This document shows positions 42,832 through 52,026 of a DNA stretch of 57,293 bases, one piece after another. Position 1 is the stretch's first letter. Each line of letters opens with the position of its first letter. Made by a program: the position numbers and the translations under genes. The notes under the pieces were generated by a model, which did not search any database, was not told the DNA's origin, and was given only the letters and a program-made list of their open reading frames with translations. The stretch is from contig WRLY01000003.1 of the NCBI GenBank assembly GCA_009776305.1, forward strand, positions 136,068 to 193,360, given 5' to 3'. Source of the DNA: Oscillospiraceae bacterium. GTDB taxonomy: Bacteria; Bacillota; Clostridia; Oscillospirales; Ruminococcaceae.

Positions 42832-42921
42832 AAAACCCGCTGTTTGTTATAGGGATTTCAGGCTCAATTTTACTTTATCGTTATAACTGCGTTTAAACTC
42901 TGTCCGGCTGTTTTCAAGCAT
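42815..42921 (-). pseudogene. AlbA_2 (Schlafen-type) DNA-binding protein remnant, middle deleted
   Basis: GGAGTATTTAT precedes an ATG at 42921 that encodes MLENSRTEFKRSYNDKVK, the exact style of AlbA_2/RecG-like proteins, but stops after 24 codons. In another frame, EIPITNSGFFIVLPN (42859-42815) is the usual C-terminal strand of the same proteins. Several hundred residues are missing between. Confidence 0.6.
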
Positions 42922-42950
42922 ATAAATACTCCTTTTTCTCTAATATTTAT

Positions 42951-43002
42951 ATTTTTCTCTCCAACTCTCCCATTGTCAATAGGGAGAGTTGGAGAGAAAA
43001 AT
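42951..43002. repeat. Perfect 21-bp inverted repeat with 10-nt loop
   Basis: 42951-42971 and 42982-43002 are exact reverse complements. Each arm contains the direct repeat CTCTCC-AA-CTCTCC, and the loop holds TTGACA on the minus strand. The Ts are on the 5' side and the As on the 3' side, so it is not a standard terminator. It may be an operator/promoter for the AlbA_2 relic or the end structure of a small mobile element. Confidence 0.7.
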
Positions 43003-43037
43003 GTCTAATCTTGGAGATTTTATTTTTTAGCCAAATC

Positions 43038-43376
43038 TTATTCCATTATTTTAATGAATTTATCCAAAACACTTATCGTATGTAATAATTTTTCCTTATC
43101 GGCAAAAGCAAGAAAAGCTTCCATCAAATCCACCCTATCAAGCAAATAAAATTTCTCTTTTTCAGAACCCAAAACTATATAATCAAGTGAAATTCTTAAA
43201 TTCTGAGAAATTTTAATGAGTGTGTCAAGAGACGGCTTTTGAAAAGCGTTCTCTATCCTCGTGTATGAGCTTGCCGATATTCCGATAATTTCAGCGAACT
43301 GTTCTTGCGTGAATCTCAAATCTTTTCTTCGGTTCTTGATTCTGATTGCCATTTCCTTTAATTCTGTGCTTGTCAT
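43038..43376 (-). CDS. XRE-family transcriptional regulator
   Basis: 112 residues. A Cro/CI helix-turn-helix: NRRKDLRFTQEQFAEIIGIS, SYTRIENAFQKPSLDTLIKI and LRISLDYIVLG. A C-terminal helical tail (about 70-112) may dimerise. AGGGTGAAGATT precedes the ATG at 43376; the frame to 43436 has no better site. It is divergent from the giant surface-protein gene, and its intergenic region holds the latter's promoter, so control of that gene is likely. Confidence 0.8.
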   Translation of the reverse strand: MTSTELKEMAIRIKNRRKDLRFTQEQFAEIIGISASSYTRIENAFQKPSLDTLIKISQNLRISLDYIVLGSEKEKFYLLDRVDLMEAFLAFADKEKLLHTISVLDKFIKIME

Positions 43377-43429
43377 AATCTTCACCCTGTTAAATTCTAT
43401 CATTTTACATAATGTTTTTGTATTACGCA

Positions 43430-43458
43430 TTGACAAATATTATAATATTATGTATAAT
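43430..43458 (+). promoter_or_regulatory. Consensus promoter of the giant surface-protein gene
   Basis: TTGACA (43430-43435), 17 nt, TATAAT (43453-43458): a perfect sigma-A promoter. The spacer is occupied by a perfect 14-bp palindrome, AATATTATAATATT (43436-43449), a candidate operator for the divergent XRE protein. Being AT-only, it could be chance. Confidence 0.75.
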
Positions 43459-43508
43459 AGAATATAACAGTACGCGTGGCACATTTGACATAATGGAGGA
43501 AAAAACTA

Positions 43509-46500
43509 ATGACGGATTTCAGAACAAAAAGACAGCAAGCAATTAAAAACTTTTCGGAGTTCATGGAAAAGCACATTCCTTTGCTTATTCCTTGCCTTAT
43601 AGCGCTTTTATTGGTGGTTATTTATTTCGGAATAGCTGATTTCTTAATGGCGAGAAAAAATTCAACCTACATATGTATACGAAAGCCATGTATGAGGGCT
43701 GTATCTTTCATTCTTTTAATTGCTTTTTTGTTTACTGCGTTGCCTTTTTATGAAAGCGGGGTAGGCTTTGGTGTGTTAAAGTCATCGGCGGAAGAAGCCG
43801 CAACAAACTCACCGATAGTCAATGATTTTGAGCAGTACGAAAATGACTTCGCGCCTACGGTAACGTATACTGCGGCAAATATTCCGACTACAATAACGGA
43901 ACAATTTGTTTTCGTTAATTTTACTTCGGCTTCTGCCGCGATTGACAAAACAATAACTGTAGCCGATACGGTCGAGATAATTAAGCTTGAAGGCTCTCAA
44001 AATCTTACATATACCGGACTTAATATTATTGTTGAAGGTGATACAAAATTAGTTTTTGATGATTTTAATTATACAGGTGGCGTTTCCGGCTCGGCTTTGA
44101 GTTTTACCGGAAATAATCCGGCTGTGATTTCGCTTGGGAACAGCAACAGTATCAGCGGGCGCGGTGATTTTGATGCCGTGAACGCTTCTAATGACTTGCT
44201 CATTTGCGGCATTGCGGATTTTACTGTTGAGCATATAACACCGGATATAAGCGGCGCATCGGGAAGAGATGCGATTAATGTTGACGGGACTTTGGATATT
44301 GATATGGATAATGCTACGCTTACGGCTAAAGGCGGGGATGGTAAAAAAGGAGCGGACGAGACCTTTATCCCTGAAACGCAACCCGCAGCCGGTCGAGATG
44401 AAGAAGGTTATCCGGGTATACGCGGTGGTGACGGCGAACCCGGGGGAGCAGGAGGTAATGGGATTATTGCAAATAAAGTTATAATTTTTAACAATTCTAA
44501 CGTTAATTTAATTGGCGGCTTCGGCGGCGCAGGAGGACAGGGCGGTGTTGGCGGTGAAGGTGGTCATGGCGGTTGGGTGCCTGAGGTTACCTCGGCTTTG
44601 ACCCCCGGCATAAACGCCTACCATATGCCGGGGGGAGTTGGAGGTCAAGGCGGAGCCGGCGGTGTCGGGGGTCAAGGCGGCTCTCCCATTACTGTTTCAG
44701 ATAATTCTTCTTTATCATTATCGCCGTTTAGCTCTATAACTTTAGAAGCCGGTATCGGTGGACAAGGTGGTCAAGGCGGAGCCGGTGGTCGAGGCGGAGC
44801 CGGTGGTCGAGGTGGAAACAGTAGAAACGGTGGAAGCGCTGGAAACGGTGGTTCAGGTGGAGTTGGTGGTCAAGGTGGAAATGGTGGTCAAGGCGGTGCA
44901 AACGGTTCGCTACTTTATAATATAGGTGAAAGTGAAGATTCGCAAAACGGTTATGGTGTGGGCGGCGCTGGTGGAAATAGCGGCGGCGGAGGTCACGGTG
45001 GTTGGGCTGGGATTGGCATCGGAATTTCTGGAGATGGTTTTCCCGGACCAGATGGCGCTACAGGACAAGCGGGTAATAGCGGAACAAATCCTGCCACATC
45101 GGGAACGCCTATAATGACTTATGAAAGAAAAGCTCTCGCCGCGATAACTTCCATAGAATTATCCGATACCGAGTTTTCTCCAAGAGAGGAAATCCTCGTT
45201 ACAATAAGTGCGGAAATGGATGCATTGTGGTATACATGGCTTGAAAATATAAATGATTCTTTAAAAAAAGACAGCGAAAAACCTCTTTTAGAGCTATATC
45301 ACAACAGTAATCTGATAACTCCGATGGAGATATTGGAAGTTTTCGATTATGATTATGTTAGTGAGTCTTTTAGTGTTAAGGTCAAAAACCCGCTTAACAT
45401 AACTAATATTGACAGCGACGATAACATAATTGCAGTTATTTATGTTAATACAGGAGATGACCCTACAGTTACAAGGGATTTGGTGTACACTTCGGATTCA
45501 TTCATAAGCAAACAGGTAATTTGGGCAAATAGCATAACAATTGAGAACCCTCTGAACCCTCTGAATAATAACACAATGTATCTAACCCATGGTGTTAAAA
45601 CATTTACCGCAAATGTCGATCCAAACAACTCAACTTTTAAAAATGATGATTTAATTTGGTTTATCAATGGCGAAGAAAAAGAGGTTTCAAAAGAATTCAA
45701 TATTAATCCGAAAGATTATGCTGATGGTGATATTATTACACTTTCTGTATATCCTATGGATTACAGATATATAGACACAGCTTCCGTTTTCGATGAAATT
45801 CAATTTGAAATTTCTGATAATGCTCCGCAAGAAATAAATGTTTTACCTAAATATGTCAGCGGGTTTGACGGTGATAAAATTCGTGTGTATTTTGACAGCC
45901 CTGCTCATGATAAACTAATGCTCGAAAAACCGTATACAGTGCAAATATGGAAACATCAAAACGGAAAAGATACACCTGATGATTATGATGACGGTTCGGC
46001 TTCACTGTTGAACTTGACATCGAGAGAATCTTTCATAGATATTGACACTAATTCACTTAATGAAGGCTTATCGGAAAAAACACCGGACGGAACCGGATTT
46101 TTACCGAAGTATTTTGTGTATATTTCATATATTCGTGAAGATGGTAAAAAAATCGGTGACTGGGCTTATGTAATTATTATGCCACAACCCTTGCGAGTAA
46201 GAATAGACAAAAAAGATAACTATACTTTTGTTCACAATGGGATTGCTATACCTTTTTCATGGAGTGTTGAAGGTTCGGGAACTATCACACCGACAGTTGA
46301 GGTCATAAAAAATAACGATGCACCGACAGTTTCTTTCCCCACAGAAAACAGCATTAGTATTCAACCCTCAGCGCCTGCCGCTCTCAAGGATATTTATACA
46401 GTTCGGGTGACTATTTCCAATGAATTTGGGGACATCGCTTCGGATAATGCAGTTTTTGAAGTATACAATTCTGATGCGTTGGCTCAGGAATTAAGCGCAC

Positions 46501-49500
46501 CAATTATTATTGATAATTCGGGTAGCGTTACAGGAAAAAATAGTGAAGAATTATTAACAATACGAGGTGAGTTATCGCTCAACCACTCAATTCAACTTGA
46601 CAGAAGTACTTTTCATTGGGCGGTAGATGACAGGCTTTCTTGGGAAATTGCAGATGAAAATATAGCAGAAGCATATTATTTAGAACCTACAGGGTGGTCA
46701 AGACTGTCACCGGAAATGCGATTATCGCCATTTACCGCTATACATATTGCAGGGTTTGAAAACGGTTCGACAACTTTAAAAGTTACACATGAAAAGACGG
46801 GAATGTATGCAAATGTTCCGATTTCTGTTAATACACTTGAAAATAAGTTATATTTCATAAGAACAGTACCCGCACAAACCGCTCAAATTACATATACAAA
46901 CGGGGTCAATCAAACAAAGACTGTAACAACAAACAGTAACGGCGATATTGCAATTTATGAGCCGAGCGGCATAAACAGTAATGTGACAATTCAGTCAGTT
47001 ATTGGCGATGATACTTGGGTAGGAATGATTGGGCAAAACAACCTTATAAGCGGTGAAAACCAAAACGGCTTGTACCCAATAAATCAAATTAGACTAACGC
47101 TCCTTTCCAATCTCACATTGTATGTTCAAAAACCTGATGGCAACCGCTATAATGGTGATGTTCAGATTACCGGAGGTCTTTTTAAAAACGATGTATTTGT
47201 ACCTTCATCTCAAATAACGAGTCAAAAATATAATAACAGCACCGATACATCGGGAAGAATATTTATTCAACTTGATACGACAAGTTTTGGAGAATTAAAT
47301 ACACAAGATGAATATAAATATGTCTTTGAAATTCGTTTTTTTGACGGTAACTACGCACCTATGCTTTTTGAAATCGATGCAATATACGATTTAAGAGAAG
47401 CCTTGCAAAGCAATGCCTTTACTTTACATCTGAATGAATGGGACGGATTAAATCCGCATTTATTATACTGGTATAATGATAACGATGTAACCCATCAAAA
47501 GGGGAATATTGGTGTTTCGGACGAAAACCCGACAGGGACACTGCGAGTACGTGCGGCTCTGCCGGAAGACAAAGTTTTAAGCGCGGCACAAATTATAGGT
47601 ATTGACGGAAGCGCGGTTACAAAACAAACATTTACAACAAGCGAATATTCATTTTTGACGGATATTTCATACGCCGATATACGTTGGGAGTTGGATAATA
47701 ATACTGTTCCGATACGTTCAACGCATAGCTTCAATGTTGAATTAGTTTATACTGATGGCACAAGTCAAATTAATAATATGCCATTTGCGGTAACTAATAT
47801 GATTGGTTTAAGTGCTAAAGCAAATGAAGCGGCTTACTTAACTATTCCTGTAAACGCACAAGTTATGACTACGAACGCATTGGCTTTTACAAGAAACATT
47901 CCGCTCTTCCCTTCAATGCCAGGACTAAATGTAGACGTTAAAGAGTTAGATTTTAATGTAAGCATTGAACAAACTAACGACCCAATGAGGTATAAAATGT
48001 ATGGGTATGTTGGAAAACCAAGCTATATTCCAAATAATCCTATTATAAGTGATATAAAACGTGGTATGGAGTTTGTTTTTTGGAATGAGTTTACATCTGT
48101 AAAAAACGAAATATGGTTACATAAATTCGTGGATGTTGGTAAAAGTAAAGAATTAAAAACAAAGAACGAAGCGATTTCAGCAGAGGTTGGATTTTCTAAT
48201 ATAGGATTAAAAGCGTATGTCGAGGGTGAATTAGTATATAATCCTATAAAAAATAGTTTTGATATGATTATTACGGATGGTGATATGGTCGGCGGTTCGT
48301 CAATCAGTTTTAGTGTTACTTTTGAGTTCCCGATATTCCCCGTAATCGCACTATGGGGAAAAGCAGGGGTTGAATCGGGCATAGAAACAGAATTTGAAAT
48401 GGAAATTGATAAGTATAATGAAATAATGATAACGAATAATTTTGTAATATATGACAAATTATTCGCCGGGCCATTTGTTAATTTGCTCTTGTTAAAAGGT
48501 GGAGTTGAAGTATACGGGAAAAACTCCTGGGGACTTGAATATGGGTCAAGATATGATGTTATGAACAGAACGTCAAAACAAGCCACTCGATATAATAAGA
48601 CCGTAGAGGCTGGTATAGATGCTTGGGGTTGGGCAGGAGTCAAAGTTTGGAGGTGGACGAAAACTTTTAAAAGCCTTAGAGCAAATTTGTGGAAAGAAAG
48701 TGCGGTGCTTTACTCAAGACCCATCAACGGCGACCAAACTATTTGGGAACAGCCAAAGTTAATGTCGGTTGGGGCATCCTCACCTATTTATTATTCTTAC
48801 GGAATGCTAACAAACGAGGCTAACTTTTCATCGCAAAGTTTTTCTATGGCACGAAGCAATATTTCACTTTCCGCTATCCCCGATTATCAGGATGAGGACT
48901 TGGATATAGTTATTGTTGGAGATAACACTTTCGCGGTAGCTGTTTGGGAGAGTTTAAATCAGCGTGTAAGTGATGAATTTTTAGAGTCATTGGTGGATTC
49001 TAATTCATCAGATGTAGAGGTTGATGTAGACGAACTAATGGAAATCATGAATCTATTAGAAATATCAGTAAGTATTTTTGACGGCACAGAATGGTCTGAA
49101 CCGCTCCTTTTGACCGACAACAATCAGCCCGACGGAAATCCGATAGTCGCCGCTGATGTTGATAACAAAAAAGCAGTTGTCGTGTGGCAACGCCAAGCTA
49201 TGCAGGACAATGGCGGGGGTTTTCTTGATATTAAAACCGAGTTATTATATAGCGTTTACGAAAATAATGACTGGTCTGAACCGAGCCGACTTGACTTCAT
49301 AGGCGAAAATATGCTTACCGATTATCAAGTGGCTATGAATGATTCCGGTTTTGCTGTAGTTACCGGAATAAGTAGCGATAACTTAGATGATGGAACAAGT
49401 GATGTTGCGGTTTACTTTGTTGATAATATGGGAACCGTAACAAAAACTGTACTGACAAATTCCGATGCTTTGAATGTAAATTCTCAGATTGTTGAAACGC

Positions 49501-51719
49501 ATGACGGCTTCTATCTTTCATGGTATCAATATTCCGAAAACAGAGGAAATGACATCATAATAAGAAAACTGCTTAACGACGGAACGGTAGACAATCTGAA
49601 CATATTAAGCGTTATGGGCGTTTCCGATTTCAGCATATTAAATCCAACAATGGATTATAAATTGTTAACCGGAAACGGCAGTCAAGCGGCGATTATATGC
49701 AGAGCGTATAACTTTGAGGAGCAAGGTGACGCAATTTATGCAATCAAGATTATGAATAACAACGGTAACTTGTCACTTAGTGCACCTATGACAGTAGTAG
49801 AGCCCAAAACCGGATATGGGTTGGAAATTACCGGAGGCGAATTGTCCGGTAATCAAATTACGGTAGAGTATAACGAATTTGAAGAACCTGAAAGTTTTGA
49901 TGATGATATTATTGCTTTTGCTCGAAGTCAAACCAAAACATTTGCGAACACATTTATAAGTGAAGCAATTTTCAACGACCTTGATGTAACTGCTAATAAT
50001 GAATTGCCTGTCACTTTTGGTGTGGCTAATACCGGAATGGACGCAATTACCTTAATCGAAATAGAAATTGACGGAAAAAACTATATCACCAACGATAATA
50101 CAATTATACCGGGCGCGTTCTCAATGTTTGATATTATATTGACTGTGGGCGAAACAGTCAGCAGCCCTTCGTATAAAATCACAACTCGATTCGCAAACGG
50201 CGAGAGCATAACATTTAGCGGTGTGTTAGCATTAGCAAAACCGGACGTGTCTATTGGAAAAATCACGGCATTAACCGCTGAGAACGGTATACGCGAGTTT
50301 TCTTTAAACCTTTTCAATGATAGTGATGTTATGTTAAAAGACAGCGGCTATGAAGTGCGCTTATCATTCTTTGATGACCCGATGTATCAAAACTCAATTA
50401 CTGTAACAGGACAAAAAATTATTGCTTCAAAAGAGGAATTGGGGCTTCTCGATGAAGGCGGTTTAAATCTAAATTACAGCTACATAATTCCGAACAGTAG
50501 GTTAGAAAACGGCGAAATACCCGACTTAGGTATGTATATTTACGTGAAAGCAGAGATTCGGGACGGCAATACCTTTATTGAAGAACGCAGTTATATTGCA
50601 AATCAATCATCTGTAAGTTTCAACAGCTTAATCAGACATGGCGAACCCAAGGCAATAATTACTGCGGACATAATTGAAAACACGACTAAAACTGTAGCAG
50701 ATGTACACGTTAAAAACCGCTCCATGCAATCAATTGATGCAAGTTCCGAAACAATTATAGTCAAGTTGCTTGATGATAATGGCAGTGAAATAGAGGTTAA
50801 GACAATCAAGTTTGGTAACAATTTTGCGGCAGAGAGTACGGTATCTCAAATTGTTCAATTTAATGGAATAGGTTCTGCTGTAACCGCCGCTTTTGGTTAT
50901 TTAAACGACCCTACCGACCCAATAAACCCAACCAATCCGAACAGCCCTTCAAATCCAACATCACCTATAAACCTGATTGACCAAACACCTCCGTCAACTA
51001 CTACGGTAGAAGAGCAACCCGAAACTTCAGACGAAGCAAGAAAACCAACACTTGATGATTTAATACAAGCTTCACTAAAAACCGAAAATCCTTATGTAAA
51101 ATTAACTGTTGAAACAGGTACAATCATTTCAAAAAAGGCTCTCGAAATGATAAGAAACAGCGGAAAAACAATTCTATTTGAGTTGCCAAACAGATTAGTA
51201 ATTTCAATTGACCCCACAAAAATAGTTAATCCGCGTGACATTGATGTAAACATCAACATAACGTCAACGGATAAAGCGGCGGTTATTGACGGAATAAATG
51301 TTCCGGCTAATTCGATAGTGATTACTCCGGCAGCAAAAGGGGATTTCGGTATAGAGATTTCATTTATACTGCCCGATGATTATTTGGTACAAGCGGGTCT
51401 AAATGCACAGGCTGTCAAGCTATTCTATGTTGGTAATGGCGAGGTTAAGGTTGTTTCCGAATATATGACAGTAAACGATGACGATTCGATTGGAATAAGA
51501 ATAACCCATGCTTCAAGCTATGTACTAACGAAAGATACTGTAAGCGTGGAGGAAATTTTTGCTGTCGAAACAGGCATTGATAATCCTGCTTTTGATGATA
51601 CCGGAAATGCAAATCCCAGAACGGGCGTTACAATTAGTGTTATTCCGGCACTTCTTGCAGGTAGTTTACTTGAATTATGCAGAAATAAAAAAAGGAAGCG
51701 CGGAGTTATAGAAAAGTGA
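43509..51719 (+). CDS. Giant cell-wall-anchored surface protein with glycine-rich region and NPRTG sorting signal
   Basis: 2,736 residues. Two hydrophobic segments come first (about 26-48 and 62-80), the second resembling a signal peptide. Next are a beta-rich region (about 95-270), a collagen- or PGRS-like Gly-rich block (about 275-535, GGxGGxGG), Ig/cadherin-like beta domains, and a region of Trp/Lys-rich strands (about 1490-1750). A beta-propeller-like set with repeats such as FDGTEWSEP and YENNDWSEP (about 1780-2130) and CARDB-like segments follow. Then a Pro/Asn/Ser linker (NPTNPNSPSNPTSP, about 2470) and a last beta domain. The end is NPRTG (2702-2706), a hydrophobic stretch and RNKKRKR, i.e. 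a sortase anchor of NPxTG type. GGAGG precedes the ATG. No sortase gene is in the window. Likely adhesin or matrix protein; the ligand is unknown. Confidence 0.85.
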   Translation: MTDFRTKRQQAIKNFSEFMEKHIPLLIPCLIALLLVVIYFGIADFLMARKNSTYICIRKPCMRAVSFILLIAFLFTALPFYESGVGFGVLKSSAEEAATNSPIVNDFEQYENDFAPTVTYTAANIPTTITEQFVFVNFTSASAAIDKTITVADTVEIIKLEGSQNLTYTGLNIIVEGDTKLVFDDFNYTGGVSGSALSFTGNNPAVISLGNSNSISGRGDFDAVNASNDLLICGIADFTVEHITPDISGASGRDAINVDGTLDIDMDNATLTAKGGDGKKGADETFIPETQPAAGRDEEGYPGIRGGDGEPGGAGGNGIIANKVIIFNNSNVNLIGGFGGAGGQGGVGGEGGHGGWVPEVTSALTPGINAYHMPGGVGGQGGAGGVGGQGGSPITVSDNSSLSLSPFSSITLEAGIGGQGGQGGAGGRGGAGGRGGNSRNGGSAGNGGSGGVGGQGGNGGQGGANGSLLYNIGESEDSQNGYGVGGAGGNSGGGGHGGWAGIGIGISGDGFPGPDGATGQAGNSGTNPATSGTPIMTYERKALAAITSIELSDTEFSPREEILVTISAEMDALWYTWLENINDSLKKDSEKPLLELYHNSNLITPMEILEVFDYDYVSESFSVKVKNPLNITNIDSDDNIIAVIYVNTGDDPTVTRDLVYTSDSFISKQVIWANSITIENPLNPLNNNTMYLTHGVKTFTANVDPNNSTFKNDDLIWFINGEEKEVSKEFNINPKDYADGDIITLSVYPMDYRYIDTASVFDEIQFEISDNAPQEINVLPKYVSGFDGDKIRVYFDSPAHDKLMLEKPYTVQIWKHQNGKDTPDDYDDGSASLLNLTSRESFIDIDTNSLNEGLSEKTPDGTGFLPKYFVYISYIREDGKKIGDWAYVIIMPQPLRVRIDKKDNYTFVHNGIAIPFSWSVEGSGTITPTVEVIKNNDAPTVSFPTENSISIQPSAPAALKDIYTVRVTISNEFGDIASDNAVFEVYNSDALAQELSAPIIIDNSGSVTGKNSEELLTIRGELSLNHSIQLDRSTFHWAVDDRLSWEIADENIAEAYYLEPTGWSRLSPEMRLSPFTAIHIAGFENGSTTLKVTHEKTGMYANVPISVNTLENKLYFIRTVPAQTAQITYTNGVNQTKTVTTNSNGDIAIYEPSGINSNVTIQSVIGDDTWVGMIGQNNLISGENQNGLYPINQIRLTLLSNLTLYVQKPDGNRYNGDVQITGGLFKNDVFVPSSQITSQKYNNSTDTSGRIFIQLDTTSFGELNTQDEYKYVFEIRFFDGNYAPMLFEIDAIYDLREALQSNAFTLHLNEWDGLNPHLLYWYNDNDVTHQKGNIGVSDENPTGTLRVRAALPEDKVLSAAQIIGIDGSAVTKQTFTTSEYSFLTDISYADIRWELDNNTVPIRSTHSFNVELVYTDGTSQINNMPFAVTNMIGLSAKANEAAYLTIPVNAQVMTTNALAFTRNIPLFPSMPGLNVDVKELDFNVSIEQTNDPMRYKMYGYVGKPSYIPNNPIISDIKRGMEFVFWNEFTSVKNEIWLHKFVDVGKSKELKTKNEAISAEVGFSNIGLKAYVEGELVYNPIKNSFDMIITDGDMVGGSSISFSVTFEFPIFPVIALWGKAGVESGIETEFEMEIDKYNEIMITNNFVIYDKLFAGPFVNLLLLKGGVEVYGKNSWGLEYGSRYDVMNRTSKQATRYNKTVEAGIDAWGWAGVKVWRWTKTFKSLRANLWKESAVLYSRPINGDQTIWEQPKLMSVGASSPIYYSYGMLTNEANFSSQSFSMARSNISLSAIPDYQDEDLDIVIVGDNTFAVAVWESLNQRVSDEFLESLVDSNSSDVEVDVDELMEIMNLLEISVSIFDGTEWSEPLLLTDNNQPDGNPIVAADVDNKKAVVVWQRQAMQDNGGGFLDIKTELLYSVYENNDWSEPSRLDFIGENMLTDYQVAMNDSGFAVVTGISSDNLDDGTSDVAVYFVDNMGTVTKTVLTNSDALNVNSQIVETHDGFYLSWYQYSENRGNDIIIRKLLNDGTVDNLNILSVMGVSDFSILNPTMDYKLLTGNGSQAAIICRAYNFEEQGDAIYAIKIMNNNGNLSLSAPMTVVEPKTGYGLEITGGELSGNQITVEYNEFEEPESFDDDIIAFARSQTKTFANTFISEAIFNDLDVTANNELPVTFGVANTGMDAITLIEIEIDGKNYITNDNTIIPGAFSMFDIILTVGETVSSPSYKITTRFANGESITFSGVLALAKPDVSIGKITALTAENGIREFSLNLFNDSDVMLKDSGYEVRLSFFDDPMYQNSITVTGQKIIASKEELGLLDEGGLNLNYSYIIPNSRLENGEIPDLGMYIYVKAEIRDGNTFIEERSYIANQSSVSFNSLIRHGEPKAIITADIIENTTKTVADVHVKNRSMQSIDASSETIIVKLLDDNGSEIEVKTIKFGNNFAAESTVSQIVQFNGIGSAVTAAFGYLNDPTDPINPTNPNSPSNPTSPINLIDQTPPSTTTVEEQPETSDEARKPTLDDLIQASLKTENPYVKLTVETGTIISKKALEMIRNSGKTILFELPNRLVISIDPTKIVNPRDIDVNINITSTDKAAVIDGINVPANSIVITPAAKGDFGIEISFILPDDYLVQAGLNAQAVKLFYVGNGEVKVVSEYMTVNDDDSIGIRITHASSYVLTKDTVSVEEIFAVETGIDNPAFDDTGNANPRTGVTISVIPALLAGSLLELCRNKKRKRGVIEK

Positions 51720-51738
51720 TAATTCAATTGCGAAAATA

Positions 51739-51775
51739 AAACATCGCGCCTGATTTAACATCGGGCGCGATGTTT
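51739..51775 (+). terminator. Terminator of the giant gene
   Basis: A 12-bp perfect stem, AAACATCGCGCC with GGCGCGATGTTT, extended inside by a few more pairs, followed by ATTGTTTTC. Confidence 0.7.
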
Positions 51776-51844
51776 ATTGTTTTCACAAAAGCCTTTAATC
51801 CGCTGTTTAAGCAAAATTTTGTTTTGGCGCACAATAAATAATGA

Positions 51845-51960
51845 GCGGGGGGCGATATTCGGACGGTCTCAAGCAATTTAGGACATTCGCAGGTCAGCAC
51901 CACTGTAAACACCCCAAATGGACACACCACTAAAAAATCAAGCAACAAGGCGATTTATCA
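51845..51960 (+). pseudogene. C-terminal remnant of a tyrosine recombinase/integrase
   Basis: One frame reads DIRTVSSNLGHSQVSTTVNT, then GHTTKKSSNKAI, the unmistakable end of a phage-type integrase (LGHSxVSTTxNxY). A stop lies at 51842-51844 and nothing of the catalytic core before it remains. The nucleophile Tyr that should follow VNT is replaced by Pro-Asn. It marks one edge of a former mobile island. Confidence 0.7.
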
Positions 51961-51963
51961 AAA

Positions 51964-51998
51964 ACAGCAGTGCAGAAAACTCTGTACTGCTGTATTTT
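51964..51998. terminator. Bidirectional terminator between convergent transcripts
   Basis: A 13-bp stem (51964-51976 with 51981-51993, one G-U) with a four-nt loop is followed by ATTTTTG on the plus strand and TTTTTGAT on the minus strand. It likely stops the ABC permease gene. Confidence 0.7.
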
Positions 51999-52026
51999 TG
52001 TATCAACATTAAACCAAGGATTATTT

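Noticed and set aside
44331-45115. Repetitive DNA that could suggest a CRISPR-like or tandem-repeat locus
   Set aside because: The repeat is codon-phased and lies inside the giant coding sequence; it encodes the Gly-rich block. No CRISPR array or cas gene is visible anywhere.
51724-51948. 74-residue minus-strand ORF
   Set aside because: It overlaps the terminator of the giant gene and the integrase remnant; no ribosome binding site and no family features.
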